A program made the translations under genes and the position numbers. Of a stretch of DNA of 64,000 nucleotides, positions 30,506 to 40,459 are shown piece by piece. Origin of the DNA: Pseudomonas sp. UMAB-08 (GTDB lineage Bacteria; Pseudomonadota; Gammaproteobacteria; Pseudomonadales; Pseudomonadaceae); NCBI RefSeq assembly GCF_900095225.1, contig NZ_LT607415.1:186001-250000 (forward strand). Direction: 5' to 3'. A model generated the notes under the pieces. It made no database searches. It saw nothing but the letters and a program-made list of their open reading frames with translations, and had not been told where the DNA came from. Numbering within the stretch: position 1 is the first letter of the stretch; every line of letters begins with the position of its first letter.

Positions 30506-31720
30506 TTAGCTGGCAGCGGCCGAGGCTGTATCGCGAGACACATACCGTTCCAGTTCGGAGATCCCGGTTGGCAGGTCCAGAGAAGCGCCGGCATGGCGCA
30601 TGCTCGACCCCAGGGCGTGCAAGGTGCGGAACAGGTTGTGCACGCGGCTTTGCTCACCCATCTGGCCGATACGCACGATATTGAGGCCGAACGAACCGGA
30701 GATTTCGACCCGGTGTACGGCTGTCATGTGGCTTCTGACCAGGTCAGCGGAAACGCCTTTGGGAACGTTGATGCCGATCACCGAGTTGAGGCGTACTTCT
30801 TCTGGAACCAGGAGTTCCAGACCCATGGCTTCCATCCCTCTTTGCAGGGCTTTGGAGCACAGCTCATGCCGGTGGAATCGACGCGGCAGGGTTTCTTCGC
30901 ACACCAGGTGCAATGCTTCATGCAGCGCCAGAATGCCGGAGACTGGTGCAGTGTAGTGATAGGAACGCTGGTTCCAGAACTTGTCGGCCAGCAGTGCGTC
31001 CAAGCACCAGTGGGCAATCGGCTGTTTGCGCGCTTCGATTCGCGCCCATGCGTAGTCGGAAAAGGCCAGCAGCGAAACGCCGGGAATGGACGACAAGCCT
31101 TTTTGCCCGCCGGTGATGACTGCGTCGACTTGCCACTCATCCATGTCGAACGGCATGGTGCTCAAGGTGCAAACCGCGTCGACAATCACTGCGCAGTCAT
31201 AGGAATGCGCCAGTCGCGAAATCGTTTCCAGATGGCGGTTATAAACGGTATTCGAGGTCTCACCCTGAACAATGGTCAGCGTGCGGAAATCACCCTGCTT
31301 CAAGTATTGCTCAACGATATCGGGGTCGGCCGCTTGATTGTCCGGGACCTCCATGATGGTGACTGCACCGCCGACACGGGATGCCATCTCGGACATACGA
31401 CGGCTGAAGTAACCGTTGCAGATCGACAGCACCTTGCTGCCCGGGGTCACCAGGTTGCAGATCGCCATTTCCATTGCCGCTGAACCGGGACCGGCTACAC
31501 CCAATACATGCTTGGACGCAGTCTGAAAGACGTAGGCGCCCATGTCCTTGACCTGGTCGATCACCTGATTCATCACATCGCCCAGGTGATTGATGACGAT
31601 GGAGTTCGCATAGGCCACTTTGTGCGGCAGCGGTACAGGGCCCGCGCCCATCATCAGCAACGGTTCCTGGGGTAGAATTTGATCGAGCGCGATGATGGAA
31701 GCCGGGATTTTAATGTTCAT
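30506..31720 (-). CDS. class V PLP-dependent aminotransferase (alanine-glyoxylate aminotransferase type)
   Basis: 404 residues, fold type I. AGPGSAAMEMAI is the phosphate-binding turn, VDAVCTLSTMPFDMD contains the cofactor-N1 Asp, and the PLP Lys lies in ITGGQKGLSSIPG. The sequence resembles serine/alanine-glyoxylate aminotransferases and related pyridoxamine-pyruvate aminotransferases; donor and acceptor cannot be chosen from sequence. Ends seven bases from the AraC-type gene (convergent) and is divergent from the LD-carboxypeptidase. Confidence 0.88.
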   Translation of the reverse strand: MNIKIPASIIALDQILPQEPLLMMGAGPVPLPHKVAYANSIVINHLGDVMNQVIDQVKDMGAYVFQTASKHVLGVAGPGSAAMEMAICNLVTPGSKVLSICNGYFSRRMSEMASRVGGAVTIMEVPDNQAADPDIVEQYLKQGDFRTLTIVQGETSNTVYNRHLETISRLAHSYDCAVIVDAVCTLSTMPFDMDEWQVDAVITGGQKGLSSIPGVSLLAFSDYAWARIEARKQPIAHWCLDALLADKFWNQRSYHYTAPVSGILALHEALHLVCEETLPRRFHRHELCSKALQRGMEAMGLELLVPEEVRLNSVIGINVPKGVSADLVRSHMTAVHRVEISGSFGLNIVRIGQMGEQSRVHNLFRTLHALGSSMRHAGASLDLPTGISELERYVSRDTASAAAS

Positions 31721-31901
31721 GAACGTTCTTTATGGGTCGATGAAATAGGGGCGCTACCTAAGCAACCTAGCGCTGTATCGGACGCCGCTGAGCATACCTC
31801 AACGAGGGTGGTGAGTTCATGCCCTGGGTTTTGGGTGACAAGAAACGGTGGTTCGATGTGTGGTTAACTGTTTTATCAAAACCAGGGGGCGGCGAGTAAC
31901 G

Positions 31902-32852
31902 ATGGATTTTTATCACACTCAAGAACACAGCGGTTTACCGACACTGCACCCTCAACGGCTTCGAGTCGGGGATGCCGTCGCGCTGGTGTCGCCTGCCGGG
32001 CCCGTGGCTCAGGCGCGCGTCGAGGTCGCGGTCAAGGTGCTCAGCGATTGGGGCCTGCGACCACGCATCTATCCCCATGCGCTGGATAAAAACTCGTTTC
32101 ATGCGGGCAGGGATGAGCATCGTGCTGCGGACTTGAACGACGCGTTGGCCGACCCCGAGATCCGTGCGGTCATCTGCAACCGCGGTGGTTATGGTGTGCA
32201 GCGCATTATTGAACACCTGGACTTCGATGCGGTAAGGCGAGACCCCAAGCTGGTGCTGGGATTTTCCGATATCACGGCCTTGCATGCAGCGCTCTGGCGT
32301 AACGCGCGGTTGGCCAGCATCCATGGCCCGGTGGCCGTGCAGCTTGAGCGGGGCGGCCTGACGAATAGCAGCGTAAAACACACGTTGATGAGCGCCGAAC
32401 CGGTGCTGGTCAGGGCCGATCCCGCAGAAGCCACGGTGAGTGTGCGCAGCACGGGTGTAGCTCAAGGGATTTTGTTGGGCGGTAACCTGAGCATGCTCAG
32501 TACCTCCATTGGCACGCCATTTATGCCCGACCTGAACGGCGCGATCCTACTGATCGAGGACGTGGCCGAAGCGGCGTACCGTGTCGATCGAATGCTCACG
32601 CATCTGCGCAATTGCGGCATCCTGCAGCGTCTGGCGGGCGTGGCGGTGGGGCAGTTCAGCGAGCCCGCAGGCGCGGCAGGGCAGATCAGTCTGGCGGACG
32701 TGCTCAACGAACGTCTGGGCGATCTCGGTATTCCGCTGCTGGGTGGGCTGTCCATCGGCCACGGCGACCCCAACATTGCGGTGCCACTGGGCACGCACGC
32801 CATCCTCGACGCTGATGCCGGCACCTTGCTGGTGGCAGCGGCCTGCCGTTAA
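31902..32852 (+). CDS. LD-carboxypeptidase, peptidase family S66
   Basis: 316 residues. Either murein LD-carboxypeptidase (LdcA, releases D-Ala from tetrapeptides during wall recycling) or the MccF branch (microcin C immunity). Nucleophile Ser in LGFSDITALH, Glu in LLIEDV and His in IGHGDPN form the Ser-Glu-His triad; IHGPVAVQL is the oxyanion region. Start: ATG at 31902 after GGCGAG; the in-frame upstream extension to 31848 is unlikely. Confidence 0.88.
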   Translation: MDFYHTQEHSGLPTLHPQRLRVGDAVALVSPAGPVAQARVEVAVKVLSDWGLRPRIYPHALDKNSFHAGRDEHRAADLNDALADPEIRAVICNRGGYGVQRIIEHLDFDAVRRDPKLVLGFSDITALHAALWRNARLASIHGPVAVQLERGGLTNSSVKHTLMSAEPVLVRADPAEATVSVRSTGVAQGILLGGNLSMLSTSIGTPFMPDLNGAILLIEDVAEAAYRVDRMLTHLRNCGILQRLAGVAVGQFSEPAGAAGQISLADVLNERLGDLGIPLLGGLSIGHGDPNIAVPLGTHAILDADAGTLLVAAACR

Positions 32853-33104
32853 AGAAAGGCGCGGCGTGAAGTCGAAGATCATCGCCATGGGGTGAGTATC
32901 TTGCCAAAGGGTGACGTTCAGCCGATAAAGTTCACGTGCCAGCCGACACTAAGCGTCCTGAAAACGACTTGCACGTAGCTTTTTGCCATTATTCAGGCGC
33001 CAGAGGCTTGTGCTGAGTCGGGTCCGTTGCGAATCTGCATGATTCCAGGATGGCTTAATGAATGGCCTGAACGCCTTTTGGTATTCGAACGGGGATTGAG
33101 CGCT

Positions 33105-35075
33105 ATGATTTCGGCCGTGCAAGCACGTTTTGCCAACCTCGGGATGGCGAAAAAATTGGGGGTGGGTTTTATCCTCGTATTGCTGCTGACCGCCCTGGTC
33201 GCTGCCATTGGCGTTTGGTCGCTGCAGAGCATCAGCCTGCGTTTCAATGGCCTCAAGCAAATGTCGACCCTCAATAGTGGCCTGCTCAAGGTGCGCTCGC
33301 AGGAGCAGGATTACGCCCTGCACAGCGACCCGAAAGTGGCGGATGATGTGCGTGCGGGCGTCGACGCATTGCAGGCCCTGGCTGAGCAGCTCAAGGGTGA
33401 GTCGGCCGCTAATCAGACCATGATGAGCCAAGTGCAAACTGCGCTCACGGCCTACCGAAAATCCTTCGATCAATTTGTCGAGATCAGTCAGAGCAAGGAC
33501 CTTTCCCTGGAAATGGCCAGTTGGTCGGTGTCCAGCGTGGCTAATAATCTGGATGTATTGCAAGCCGGGCTGGCCGATGACGGCACCTACGCGCTGAAGG
33601 ACTCCCAGGGTCAGCAGGGTGCCGAGTTCATTGCGCAAGCCAATCAGGTCAGCCAGGTGTCACGGTTGATGTTGCAGGCGATGGATGAAGCGCGGGTGCG
33701 TCTGGACCAGAGTCGTAAAACAGGCTCGGGTGAGACCCCCAAAGAAGGCAAGATCGAACAGGCTGACCAGGCACTGGCGTTGGCCGAACAGCTCAAAGGC
33801 GTGGTCAAGGACTCCGGTTACCTGACCGTACTGGGCGAAGTCGGCACGCACATTGGCAACTTTACCGAAAAACTCACCGAATACACCGGTCTGCTTGCCA
33901 ACGAAGCGCAGGTCTATCAGCAGCTTGCCGACAATGCCAAACAGGTCGTGCAGCGGGTCAACGAGGCCTATAGCGCCGAAGATCAGGCAATGCAGGCGGA
34001 GCTCAAAGCCAGCTCGCTGCTGATTATCGGCTCCTCGATGCTGGCGTTATTGGTCGGTTTGATCGCCGCTTGGGTCATTACTCGCCTGATCGTGGCACCG
34101 TTGCGCAGCGTGATCCGCGTCGCCCAGCAAATTGCGTCCGGCGATTTGAGCGCGACGGTGGAGGTCAAACGCCGCGATGAAATCGGCCAATTGATGCTGG
34201 CCATGCAGCAGATGGGCGCGGGTCTGAGCGGCATTGTCAGCGGCCTGCAAGCCGGTATCGAGCAATTGGCGACATCGGCTCATTCGCTGTCGGCAGTCAC
34301 CGAACAGACCAACCTGGAGGTCAGTAGCCAGCGGGAAGAAACCGAGCAGGTCGCCACGGCCATGAATCAGATGACGGCGACGGTGCATGACGTGGCACGC
34401 AATGCTGAGGAGGCCGCACAGGCCGCACAGACGGCCGACGACAAAGTCGAAAGCGGTCAGCAGGTCGTTCGCCAGAGCATGCAACGAATCGAAGCGCTTG
34501 CCAGCTCCGCCAGCTCCGCCAGCCACAGCATTGAGAACCTCAGTGCCGAGATCCAGAACATTGGCAAAGTCTTGGGTGTGATCAAGAGCGTCGCCGAGCA
34601 AACCAACCTGCTGGCGCTGAATGCCGCTATTGAGGCCGCGAGGGCCGGGGAGCAGGGACGGGGTTTTGCGGTGGTCGCCGATGAGGTACGCGCGCTGGCC
34701 AAACGGACTCAGCAATCAACCGAAGAAATCGAGCGACTGGTCGGCAGCCTGCAGAGCGGGGCGCAGTCGTCCGTGGCGCAGATTAAAAACAGCGGCGAAT
34801 TGGTGAAAATGGCCGTCAGCGATGCGTGGCAGACCGAAAGTGCCCTGGGCAGCATCGCCGTCGCCGTGTCCTTGATCCAGCAAATGAACCAGCAGATCGC
34901 CGCCGCTGCCGAGCAGCAAAGTTCGGTCGCCGAAGAGATCAATCGCAGCGTCACCAGCATCCGTGCCAGTGCCGATCAATCAGCCCTTGCGATGCAGGGG
35001 AATGCGGCGTCAAGTATCGAGCTGGCGCAATTGGGGACTGAACTGAAAGGCATGGTCGGACACTTCCGGCTTTAA
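33105..35075 (+). CDS. methyl-accepting chemotaxis protein with HBM-type sensor domain
   Basis: 656 residues. First membrane helix at about 17-38, a long helical periplasmic region of about 250 residues consistent with the helical bimodular (HBM) sensor fold, second helix at about 305-327, HAMP ([22 protein letters not shown]) and a cytoplasmic signalling domain whose hairpin tip is [23 protein letters not shown] receptors such as P. putida McpS bind TCA-cycle acids, so a C4/C6 carboxylate ligand is a reasonable inference. Start chosen at MISAVQARF (33105). Confidence 0.93.
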   Translation: MISAVQARFANLGMAKKLGVGFILVLLLTALVAAIGVWSLQSISLRFNGLKQMSTLNSGLLKVRSQEQDYALHSDPKVADDVRAGVDALQALAEQLKGESAANQTMMSQVQTALTAYRKSFDQFVEISQSKDLSLEMASWSVSSVANNLDVLQAGLADDGTYALKDSQGQQGAEFIAQANQVSQVSRLMLQAMDEARVRLDQSRKTGSGETPKEGKIEQADQALALAEQLKGVVKDSGYLTVLGEVGTHIGNFTEKLTEYTGLLANEAQVYQQLADNAKQVVQRVNEAYSAEDQAMQAELKASSLLIIGSSMLALLVGLIAAWVITRLIVAPLRSVIRVAQQIASGDLSATVEVKRRDEIGQLMLAMQQMGAGLSGIVSGLQAGIEQLATSAHSLSAVTEQTNLEVSSQREETEQVATAMNQMTATVHDVARNAEEAAQAAQTADDKVESGQQVVRQSMQRIEALASSASSASHSIENLSAEIQNIGKVLGVIKSVAEQTNLLALNAAIEAARAGEQGRGFAVVADEVRALAKRTQQSTEEIERLVGSLQSGAQSSVAQIKNSGELVKMAVSDAWQTESALGSIAVAVSLIQQMNQQIAAAAEQQSSVAEEINRSVTSIRASADQSALAMQGNAASSIELAQLGTELKGMVGHFRL

Positions 35076-35128
35076 ATAGGCGAAGGGTTGATGTGGAACA
35101 CCTGATACGGAAAACCTGAGTTACCGCA

Positions 35129-36322
35129 TCAGCCCTTACGGCTATTCAGGATCATCAACGTCAGCACCCCGGCCACAATCCCCCAGAATGCCGAACCGAT
35201 GGAGAACAGTGTCAGGCCTGATGCGGTGACCATAAAGGTGATCAGCGCTGCCTCACGCTCCTTGGGTTCGTTCATGGCGACGGTCAGGCCATTCATGATC
35301 GAACTAAACAGGGCCAGCGCGGCAATCGATAACACCAACTCTTTAGGCAAGGCCGCAAACAACGCCGCCACGGTTGCGCCAAAGACGCCAGCGATGGCAT
35401 AAAAAACGCCGCACCAGACCGCAGCGGTGTAGCGCTTGTCACGGTCTTCGTGGGCATGCGGGCCGGTGCAGATGGCGGCGCTGATCGCGGCCAGGTTGAT
35501 GCCGTGCGAGCCAAACGGCGCCAGTAGCAACGATGCAATGCCGGTAACCGAGATCAGCGGGGAGGCCGGTACGGTGTAGCCATCGGCGCGTAGAACAGCG
35601 ATGCCGGGCATGTTTTGCGAGGTCATTGCCACCACGAACAGCGGGATACCAATACTGATGGTCGCCGCCAGCGAGAACGACGGTGTGGTCCACACAGGTG
35701 TCGCCACTTCCAGCGCAAAGCCACTGAAATCAAGAAGTCCCAGTAAGCCCGATATCACCGTGCCGGCAATCAGCGCTGCAAGGACCGCGTAGCGCGGTGA
35801 CACGCGCTTGATCAGCAGATAGCTGAAAAACATGCACAGCACCAGGCCAGTACGGTGTTGCGCGGCGACGAAAATTTCACTGCCGATCTTGAATAAAATC
35901 CCCGCCAACAACGCCGCTGCGAGTGACGCAGGTATGCGCTTGACCAGCCGCTCGAAACTGCCGGTAACGCCGCACAGGGTGACCAGTACCGCGCACGTGA
36001 TGAAGGCCCCGATGGCTTCGCCGTACGACACACCGCCCAGGCTGGTGACCAGCAGCGCTGCGCCGGGCGTCGACCAGGCGACGGTGATGGGTGTGCGGTA
36101 GCGCAGAGACAGGCCAATGCTGCAAATCGCCATGCCGATAAACAGGGCCCAGATCCAGGAAGAAATCTGGGCGCTGGTCAAGCCCGCGGCTTGCCCTGCC
36201 TGAAACATCAGGACCAATGAACTGGTGCAGCCAGTCATCATCGCAATAAAGCCCGCGACCACGGCAGCAGGCGAGCTGTCGGCCAATGGCCGCAGGCGGG
36301 TAGGAGTGATGGCGTCGGTCAT
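35129..36322 (-). CDS. benE: benzoate/H+ symporter family protein BenE
   Basis: 397 residues, mostly transmembrane helices (about 12-14). Family landmarks: SSPAAVVAGFIAMMTGCTSSL at the start, VAWSTPGAALL, and MTSQNMPGIAVLRADGY. It matches the BenE uptake family of the xanthine/uracil-permease fold. No benzoate-catabolic genes are adjacent, so actual substrate may differ. ATG at 36322 has AAGGA upstream; an in-frame ATG at 36358 is less likely. Confidence 0.88.
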   Translation of the reverse strand: MTDAITPTRLRPLADSSPAAVVAGFIAMMTGCTSSLVLMFQAGQAAGLTSAQISSWIWALFIGMAICSIGLSLRYRTPITVAWSTPGAALLVTSLGGVSYGEAIGAFITCAVLVTLCGVTGSFERLVKRIPASLAAALLAGILFKIGSEIFVAAQHRTGLVLCMFFSYLLIKRVSPRYAVLAALIAGTVISGLLGLLDFSGFALEVATPVWTTPSFSLAATISIGIPLFVVAMTSQNMPGIAVLRADGYTVPASPLISVTGIASLLLAPFGSHGINLAAISAAICTGPHAHEDRDKRYTAAVWCGVFYAIAGVFGATVAALFAALPKELVLSIAALALFSSIMNGLTVAMNEPKEREAALITFMVTASGLTLFSIGSAFWGIVAGVLTLMILNSRKG

Positions 36323-36451
36323 GTGGGTTTTCCTTAACGGTGTCCAGTCAAGCCACAAGCCTAAACGCAGTCGTTACCCGGTGTTGCAATACAGCAATCG
36401 TCACAATTAGCCGTACAGTCGCAATTGATAGCGTCGAATGCGTCAGCTGTA

Positions 36452-36928
36452 TCACTCGGAGGTTAGAGGCTCGGCAGGGATTATCACCCCTGTCTGACGG
36501 GCTTGCCCCAGCGCTTTGTTCACGGCCAGCCAACCATCAACCGCCGCTTCGCCCGCTTCGGCAAACACCCGTTGCAGCAGCTCCACCTGTTCGTGACGCA
36601 GGGCCTGCTCGAATGCAATGCCTTCTTCCGTCAGGCCCAGCAAGCGTTTGCGCTTATCGACGTCAGGCGCGACGCTGTGCACCATGCTCATGTCGATCAA
36701 TTGGCGCAAGGGTGTATTGAGTGCCTGCTTGCTGACACCGAGCACCGTCAGCAACTCTTTCACGCTCAAACCCGGATAGCGGGCGATGAAAAATACGATG
36801 CGTTGGTGCACGCGACTGAGGCCGCGTTGCGCGAGCATTTCGTCGGCTTTGGCGGTGAACGCCTGATAGCCGAAAAAGAAGGCTTCCATCGCCGATTGCT
36901 GAGTTATTTTATTTTTAAGGTCAATCAT
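36452..36928 (-). CDS. MarR-family transcriptional regulator
   Basis: 158 residues with the winged helix at about 35-105 (RVHQRIVFFIARYPGLSV, LLTVLGVSKQALNTPLRQL, DKRKRLLGLTEEG wing). Divergent from the aminotransferase gene. Its own ATG (36926-36928) lies inside a GTCAA-N5-TTGAC palindrome, with a second copy 42 bp away, so autorepression and control of the aminotransferase are the natural reading. Ligand unknown. Confidence 0.88.
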   Translation of the reverse strand: MIDLKNKITQQSAMEAFFFGYQAFTAKADEMLAQRGLSRVHQRIVFFIARYPGLSVKELLTVLGVSKQALNTPLRQLIDMSMVHSVAPDVDKRKRLLGLTEEGIAFEQALRHEQVELLQRVFAEAGEAAVDGWLAVNKALGQARQTGVIIPAEPLTSE

Positions 36929-36934
36929 ATTGAC
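36920..36934. promoter_or_regulatory. MarR-type operator, site 1 (over the marR start codon)
   Basis: GTCAAT-CAT-ATTGAC, a perfect 15-bp palindrome covering the marR ATG. Its right half continues as TTGACG (36930-36935), which with TAATTT at 36954-36959 (18-base spacer) makes a candidate plus-strand promoter for the aminotransferase. Confidence 0.65.
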
Positions 36935-36961
36935 GTATCTAGGCCCGGTATCGTAATTTCG

Positions 36962-36976
36962 GTCAAGCAGTTTGAC
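36962..36976. promoter_or_regulatory. MarR-type operator, site 2
   Basis: GTCAA-GCAGT-TTGAC, same arms as site 1, followed by the same GTAT. Centre 42 bp from site 1 and 34 bases before the aminotransferase ATG, just downstream of the candidate -10. Confidence 0.65.
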
Positions 36977-37010
36977 GTATTTCTATTTAACTCCGCTACG
37001 GGTGACCTCC

Positions 37011-38177
37011 ATGGCTTTCTCCGAACGTGTCTCGCGCCTTAAAAGTTCTTTGATTCGTGAAATTCTGGCTGCGGCCCAACGTCCGGAAGTGATGTCGTTC
37101 GCCGGTGGGCTGCCCGCAGAAGCCATGCTGCCCTGCGTTGAGTGGGCTGACATGCCACTGGCTATGGGTCAGTACGGCATGAGCGAAGGAGAGCCCGCTT
37201 TGCGCGAAGCACTGGCCGCTGAAGCCCGCGCCTTGGGCGTGCCGTGCGAAGCCAGCCAGGTGCTGATTGTCAGCGGCTCGCAGCAGACCCTCGACCTGGC
37301 GGCCAAGCTGTATATCGACAAGGGCACCGAGATCCTCCTCGAAGCACCGACTTACCTGGCCGCCCTGCAGATTTTTCAGCTGTTCGGTGCCGATTGCATC
37401 ACCGTGCCCTTGCAGGCCGATGGCCCGGACCTGGTCGCTATGCGCCAGCGTCTTGAGCAGCACAAGCCTGCGTTCGCTTACCTGATTCCGACCTTTCAGA
37501 ATCCGTCAGCCGTACGCTACAGCGAAGCCCGTCGCGATGCCGTGGCGGCCTTGCTTGATGAGTTCGATGTCACCCTGATCGAAGACGAACCCTATCGCGA
37601 ACTGAATTTCGACGGCGGCAGCGCGACCCCTATCGTCAGCCGCCTGAAAAAGGCCAGCTGGATCTATACCGGTACGATGTCCAAAACTCTGCTGCCTGGG
37701 CTGCGCGTGGGTTACCTGATCGCGACGCCGGACTTGTTTCCGCACTTGCTGCGGCTGAAACAATCGGCCGATCTGCACACCAACCGGATGGGTCAATGGC
37801 AGGCTCTGCAATGGATAGGTACCGAGCATTACCGCAATCATTTGGCGGAATTGCGCGACTTCTATCGTGTGCGTCGTGATGCTTTCGAGGCAGCCCTGCA
37901 AGAGCACTTCAGCGATCTGGCCGATTGGAATAGCCCGCAGGGCGGCCTGTTTTTCTGGTTGACCCTTAAAACGCCTTTGGACACCCGTTCTCTGCTCAAA
38001 CCCGCGCTGGCCCAGGATGTGGCGTTTATGCCGGGTGAGCCGTTTTTCGCCGATCCGGACGCCAACCCCGGTTATCTGCGATTGAACTTCAGTCATATCG
38101 ACCCCCAGCGTCTGGGGGAGGGTCTCAAGCGGCTGGCCGCAGTGGTTCGCCAGGCACAGGTCGCTGAAGCGGCGTGA
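37011..38177 (+). CDS. PLP-dependent aminotransferase, class I/II (2-aminoadipate aminotransferase-like)
   Basis: 388 residues, fold type I. FAGGLPAEAMLP and LIVSGSQQTLDLAAKL near the start, NPSAVRYSEARRDAV, and the PLP Lys in TGTMSKTLLPGLRVGYLI. This matches the MocR-like/LysN aminotransferase group without the N-terminal GntR domain. Start at ATG 37011 (MAFSERVSRLKSS). Controlled most likely by the divergent MarR gene through the two palindromes. Followed at 34 bases by a GST gene, probably co-transcribed. Confidence 0.88.
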   Translation: MAFSERVSRLKSSLIREILAAAQRPEVMSFAGGLPAEAMLPCVEWADMPLAMGQYGMSEGEPALREALAAEARALGVPCEASQVLIVSGSQQTLDLAAKLYIDKGTEILLEAPTYLAALQIFQLFGADCITVPLQADGPDLVAMRQRLEQHKPAFAYLIPTFQNPSAVRYSEARRDAVAALLDEFDVTLIEDEPYRELNFDGGSATPIVSRLKKASWIYTGTMSKTLLPGLRVGYLIATPDLFPHLLRLKQSADLHTNRMGQWQALQWIGTEHYRNHLAELRDFYRVRRDAFEAALQEHFSDLADWNSPQGGLFFWLTLKTPLDTRSLLKPALAQDVAFMPGEPFFADPDANPGYLRLNFSHIDPQRLGEGLKRLAAVVRQAQVAEAA

Positions 38178-38211
38178 TGCATTTATGAATACGCAGCAAG
38201 GGAGAAGGGTG

Positions 38212-38814
38212 ATGTACACAGTTTACGGCGACTACAACTCAGGCAATTGCTACAAGATCAAATTGATGCTCAACCTGTTGGGCATCGAGTACCAATGGGT
38301 GGCAGTGGACATCCTCAACGGTGAAACCCAGACCCCCGCGTTTTTGGCAAAGAATCCCAACGGCAAGATCCCGGTCCTGGAGCTTGAGGATGGTACTTGC
38401 CTGTGGGAATCCAATGCGATTCTCAACTTTCTGGCCGACGGCAGCGCCTATCTGCCCAGCGAACCGCGCTTGCGCACGCAGGTATTGCAGTGGCAGTTTT
38501 TCGAACAGTACAGCCATGAACCTTGTATCGCGGTGGCTCGCTTCATCCAGTTTTACCTCGGGCTACCGGAAGAGCGCCTGGCGGAATACCACACCATGCA
38601 AAAAGCGGGATACCGAGCGCTCGCTGTCATGGAACAGCAACTCAAGCGCACGCCGTTCCTGGTAGGAGAAACCTTCTCTATTGCTGACATCGCGCTTTAT
38701 GCCTACACCCACGTCGCTTACCAGGGCGGGTTCGACCTTGCCCCGTACCCGGCGATCCAGCAATGGCTGGGCCGAGTGGCCGAGCAACCGGGCTATATAG
38801 GGATGCTGGATTAA
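38212..38814 (+). CDS. glutathione S-transferase family protein
   Basis: 200 residues. Thioredoxin-fold N-terminal domain (YTVYGDYNSGNCYKIKLML, GKIPVLELEDGTCLWESNAIL with the glutathione gamma-Glu-binding Glu-Ser) and an all-helical C-terminal domain ending in PAIQQWLGRVAEQPGY. GGAGAAGGGTG precedes the ATG at 38212. Likely in one unit with the upstream aminotransferase; physiological substrate unknown. Confidence 0.9.
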   Translation: MYTVYGDYNSGNCYKIKLMLNLLGIEYQWVAVDILNGETQTPAFLAKNPNGKIPVLELEDGTCLWESNAILNFLADGSAYLPSEPRLRTQVLQWQFFEQYSHEPCIAVARFIQFYLGLPEERLAEYHTMQKAGYRALAVMEQQLKRTPFLVGETFSIADIALYAYTHVAYQGGFDLAPYPAIQQWLGRVAEQPGYIGMLD

Positions 38815-38834
38815 TCTGAGCCTGGGTTGAAAAC

Positions 38835-38869
38835 AAAAAAACCGGTCTGCAACGAGCGACCGGTTTTTT
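38835..38869 (+). terminator. intrinsic terminator after the GST gene
   Basis: AAAAAACCGGTC / GACCGGTTTTTT stem around an eleven-base loop, ending in a T-run. Confidence 0.92.
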
Positions 38870-38985
38870 AATGTCTGGAGTTTTCGGTGGCGATATAGGC
38901 CTTTGTCTGGGCATTGATGCTGTTCTAGTCTGCGCGGCTGTTTGGCTCGAGCTGAACGTTATTTCTGGAGGAAGGAGTGTTGACT

Positions 38986-39375
38986 ATGCGTTATTTGATA
39001 ACGGCCGCCATGGCGATGGGGCTTGGGTGGACAAATGTGCAGGTTGTGTTAGCTGACGACTGCAATGCGAATCAGGCAGCCATGAACGCGTGTGCGGGCA
39101 CTGACTTGTCCAGACTTGATGCGGACCTGAACACCCAATACCAGGCGCAAATGGCTTACTTGAACACGTCGACGCAAAAGCAGGCGCTCAAGGACGCGCA
39201 GCGCAAGTGGGTCGCGTTTCGTGATGCCGATTGTCTGTATCAAGTGGGCAAGCCAGAGGACTCTGGCTCGATCTGGCCGTTGCTTCAGTCGCAGTGTCTG
39301 GCTGCACATACCCAATTGCGAGTGGAACAGTTGAAAGCCTACGTGGCCTGTCGGGCTGAAGGTTGCCCGAAATAA
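38986..39375 (+). CDS. LprI-like (DUF1311) secreted protein
   Basis: 129 residues with an N-terminal signal (RYLITAAMAMGLGWTNVQVVLA, cleavage near ADDC) and the DUF1311/LprI region: CNANQAAMNACAG, LDADLNTQYQAQM, LKDAQRKWVAFRDADC. Four or more cysteines suggest disulfides in the periplasm. The family is named after a mycobacterial lysozyme inhibitor; most members are untested. A strong GGAGGAAGGAG precedes the ATG at 38986; upstream GTG/TTG codons overlap or abut the Shine-Dalgarno and are rejected. Confidence 0.85.
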   Translation: MRYLITAAMAMGLGWTNVQVVLADDCNANQAAMNACAGTDLSRLDADLNTQYQAQMAYLNTSTQKQALKDAQRKWVAFRDADCLYQVGKPEDSGSIWPLLQSQCLAAHTQLRVEQLKAYVACRAEGCPK

Positions 39376-39430
39376 GCCTCCACAGGCTGGCCTGCGAAGG
39401 CTCCAGCGCAGTGCGTCTCAAGCCTCGGCT

Positions 39431-39802
39431 TCAGACCGCCGCGAAGCGCTGCTGCAAGTAGTCGATGATGACCTTGGATTCATACATCCATACGGTCTTG
39501 CCGCCTTCTTCGATGCGCAGGCACGGTACTTTGATCTTGCCGCCTTCGGTGAGCAGGGTCTGGCGATCGACTTCGTTGTTTTTCGCATCACGCAAGGCCA
39601 CGGGAACGTTCAGGCGGCGCAAGGTGCGACGGGTCTTTACGCAGAACGGGCAGGCGTTGAACTGATACAAGGTCAGGTCTTGAGCCGACAGATCGACGGA
39701 GGCCTGGGCGGCAGGCGTGCGCTTTTTCTTGCTTGGGCGAGTCAGGAAATCAATGAAAATGATGAGTTGGCCCAGACCAACCCTTAATGCCTTGATGAAC
39801 AC
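39431..39802 (-). CDS. glutaredoxin-like / GST N-terminal domain protein
   Basis: 123 residues. An N-terminal hydrophobic stretch (FIKALRVGLGQLIIFIDFL) looks like a membrane anchor or signal anchor and is followed by a basic linker (RPSKKKR) and a thioredoxin-fold domain with the CPFC redox motif (FNACPFCVKTRRTLRRL) and VPCLRIEEGG. Start: GTG at 39802 has GAGG eight bases upstream; the in-frame ATG at 39862 adds a Ser/Pro/Arg segment of doubtful origin. Probably a membrane-tethered thiol-disulfide oxidoreductase. Confidence 0.82.
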   Translation of the reverse strand: MFIKALRVGLGQLIIFIDFLTRPSKKKRTPAAQASVDLSAQDLTLYQFNACPFCVKTRRTLRRLNVPVALRDAKNNEVDRQTLLTEGGKIKVPCLRIEEGGKTVWMYESKVIIDYLQQRFAAV

Positions 39803-39890
39803 GGTGACGCCTCGCAGTAGGGGGATGAAACGGAGGTGAGATCGCTCAGGCGCCGCAGACAAGAAATCTGGACGGCCCCTGCACAGCGAA

Positions 39891-40436
39891 TCACTTGATC
39901 AAGCTGAGAAATTCACTGCGGGTCGCCGCATTTTCGCGGAATTCACCGAGCATCACCGAGGTGATCATCGACGAGTTCTGTTTCTCGACGCCGCGCATCA
40001 TCATGCACATATGCTTGGCTTCAATGACAACTGCGACACCCAGAGCACCGGTCACTTGCTGAATCGCATCGGCGATCTGGCGGCTGAGGTTTTCCTGGAT
40101 TTGCAGGCGGCGGGCATACATGTCGACGATCCGCGCGACTTTCGACAGGCCGAGTACTTTACCGTTCGGGATGTAAGCGACATGAGCCTTGCCGATAAAA
40201 GGCAGCAAATGGTGTTCGCACAACGAGTACAACTCGATGTCCTTGACCATGACCATTTCACTGTTGTCGGAGCTGAAGAGGGCACCGTTGGTGACTTCTT
40301 CGAGACTTTGCTCATAGCCTCGACATAGATACTGCATGGCTTTGGCAGCACGTTTTGGCGTATCGATCAAACCTTCGCGGGACACGTCCTCGCCGAGCTG
40401 ACCCAGTATCGCGGTGTAATTCTGTTCCAGTGTCAC
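39891..40436 (-). CDS. folE: GTP cyclohydrolase I FolE
   Basis: 181 residues, first step of tetrahydrofolate synthesis (GTP to 7,8-dihydroneopterin triphosphate). Zinc ligands in [10 protein letters not shown] and the later Cys-containing [11 protein letters not shown]; active-site [10 protein letters not shown]. The GTG at 40436 ([18 protein letters not shown]) matches family starts; the frame is open further upstream but those codons overlap the integrase remnant. An islet seems to have inserted just 5' of this gene, so its promoter may be replaced. Confidence 0.95.
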   Translation of the reverse strand: MTLEQNYTAILGQLGEDVSREGLIDTPKRAAKAMQYLCRGYEQSLEEVTNGALFSSDNSEMVMVKDIELYSLCEHHLLPFIGKAHVAYIPNGKVLGLSKVARIVDMYARRLQIQENLSRQIADAIQQVTGALGVAVVIEAKHMCMMMRGVEKQNSSMITSVMLGEFRENAATRSEFLSLIK

Positions 40437-40459
40437 AGGGCTGTTTTTCCGTACGGGTT

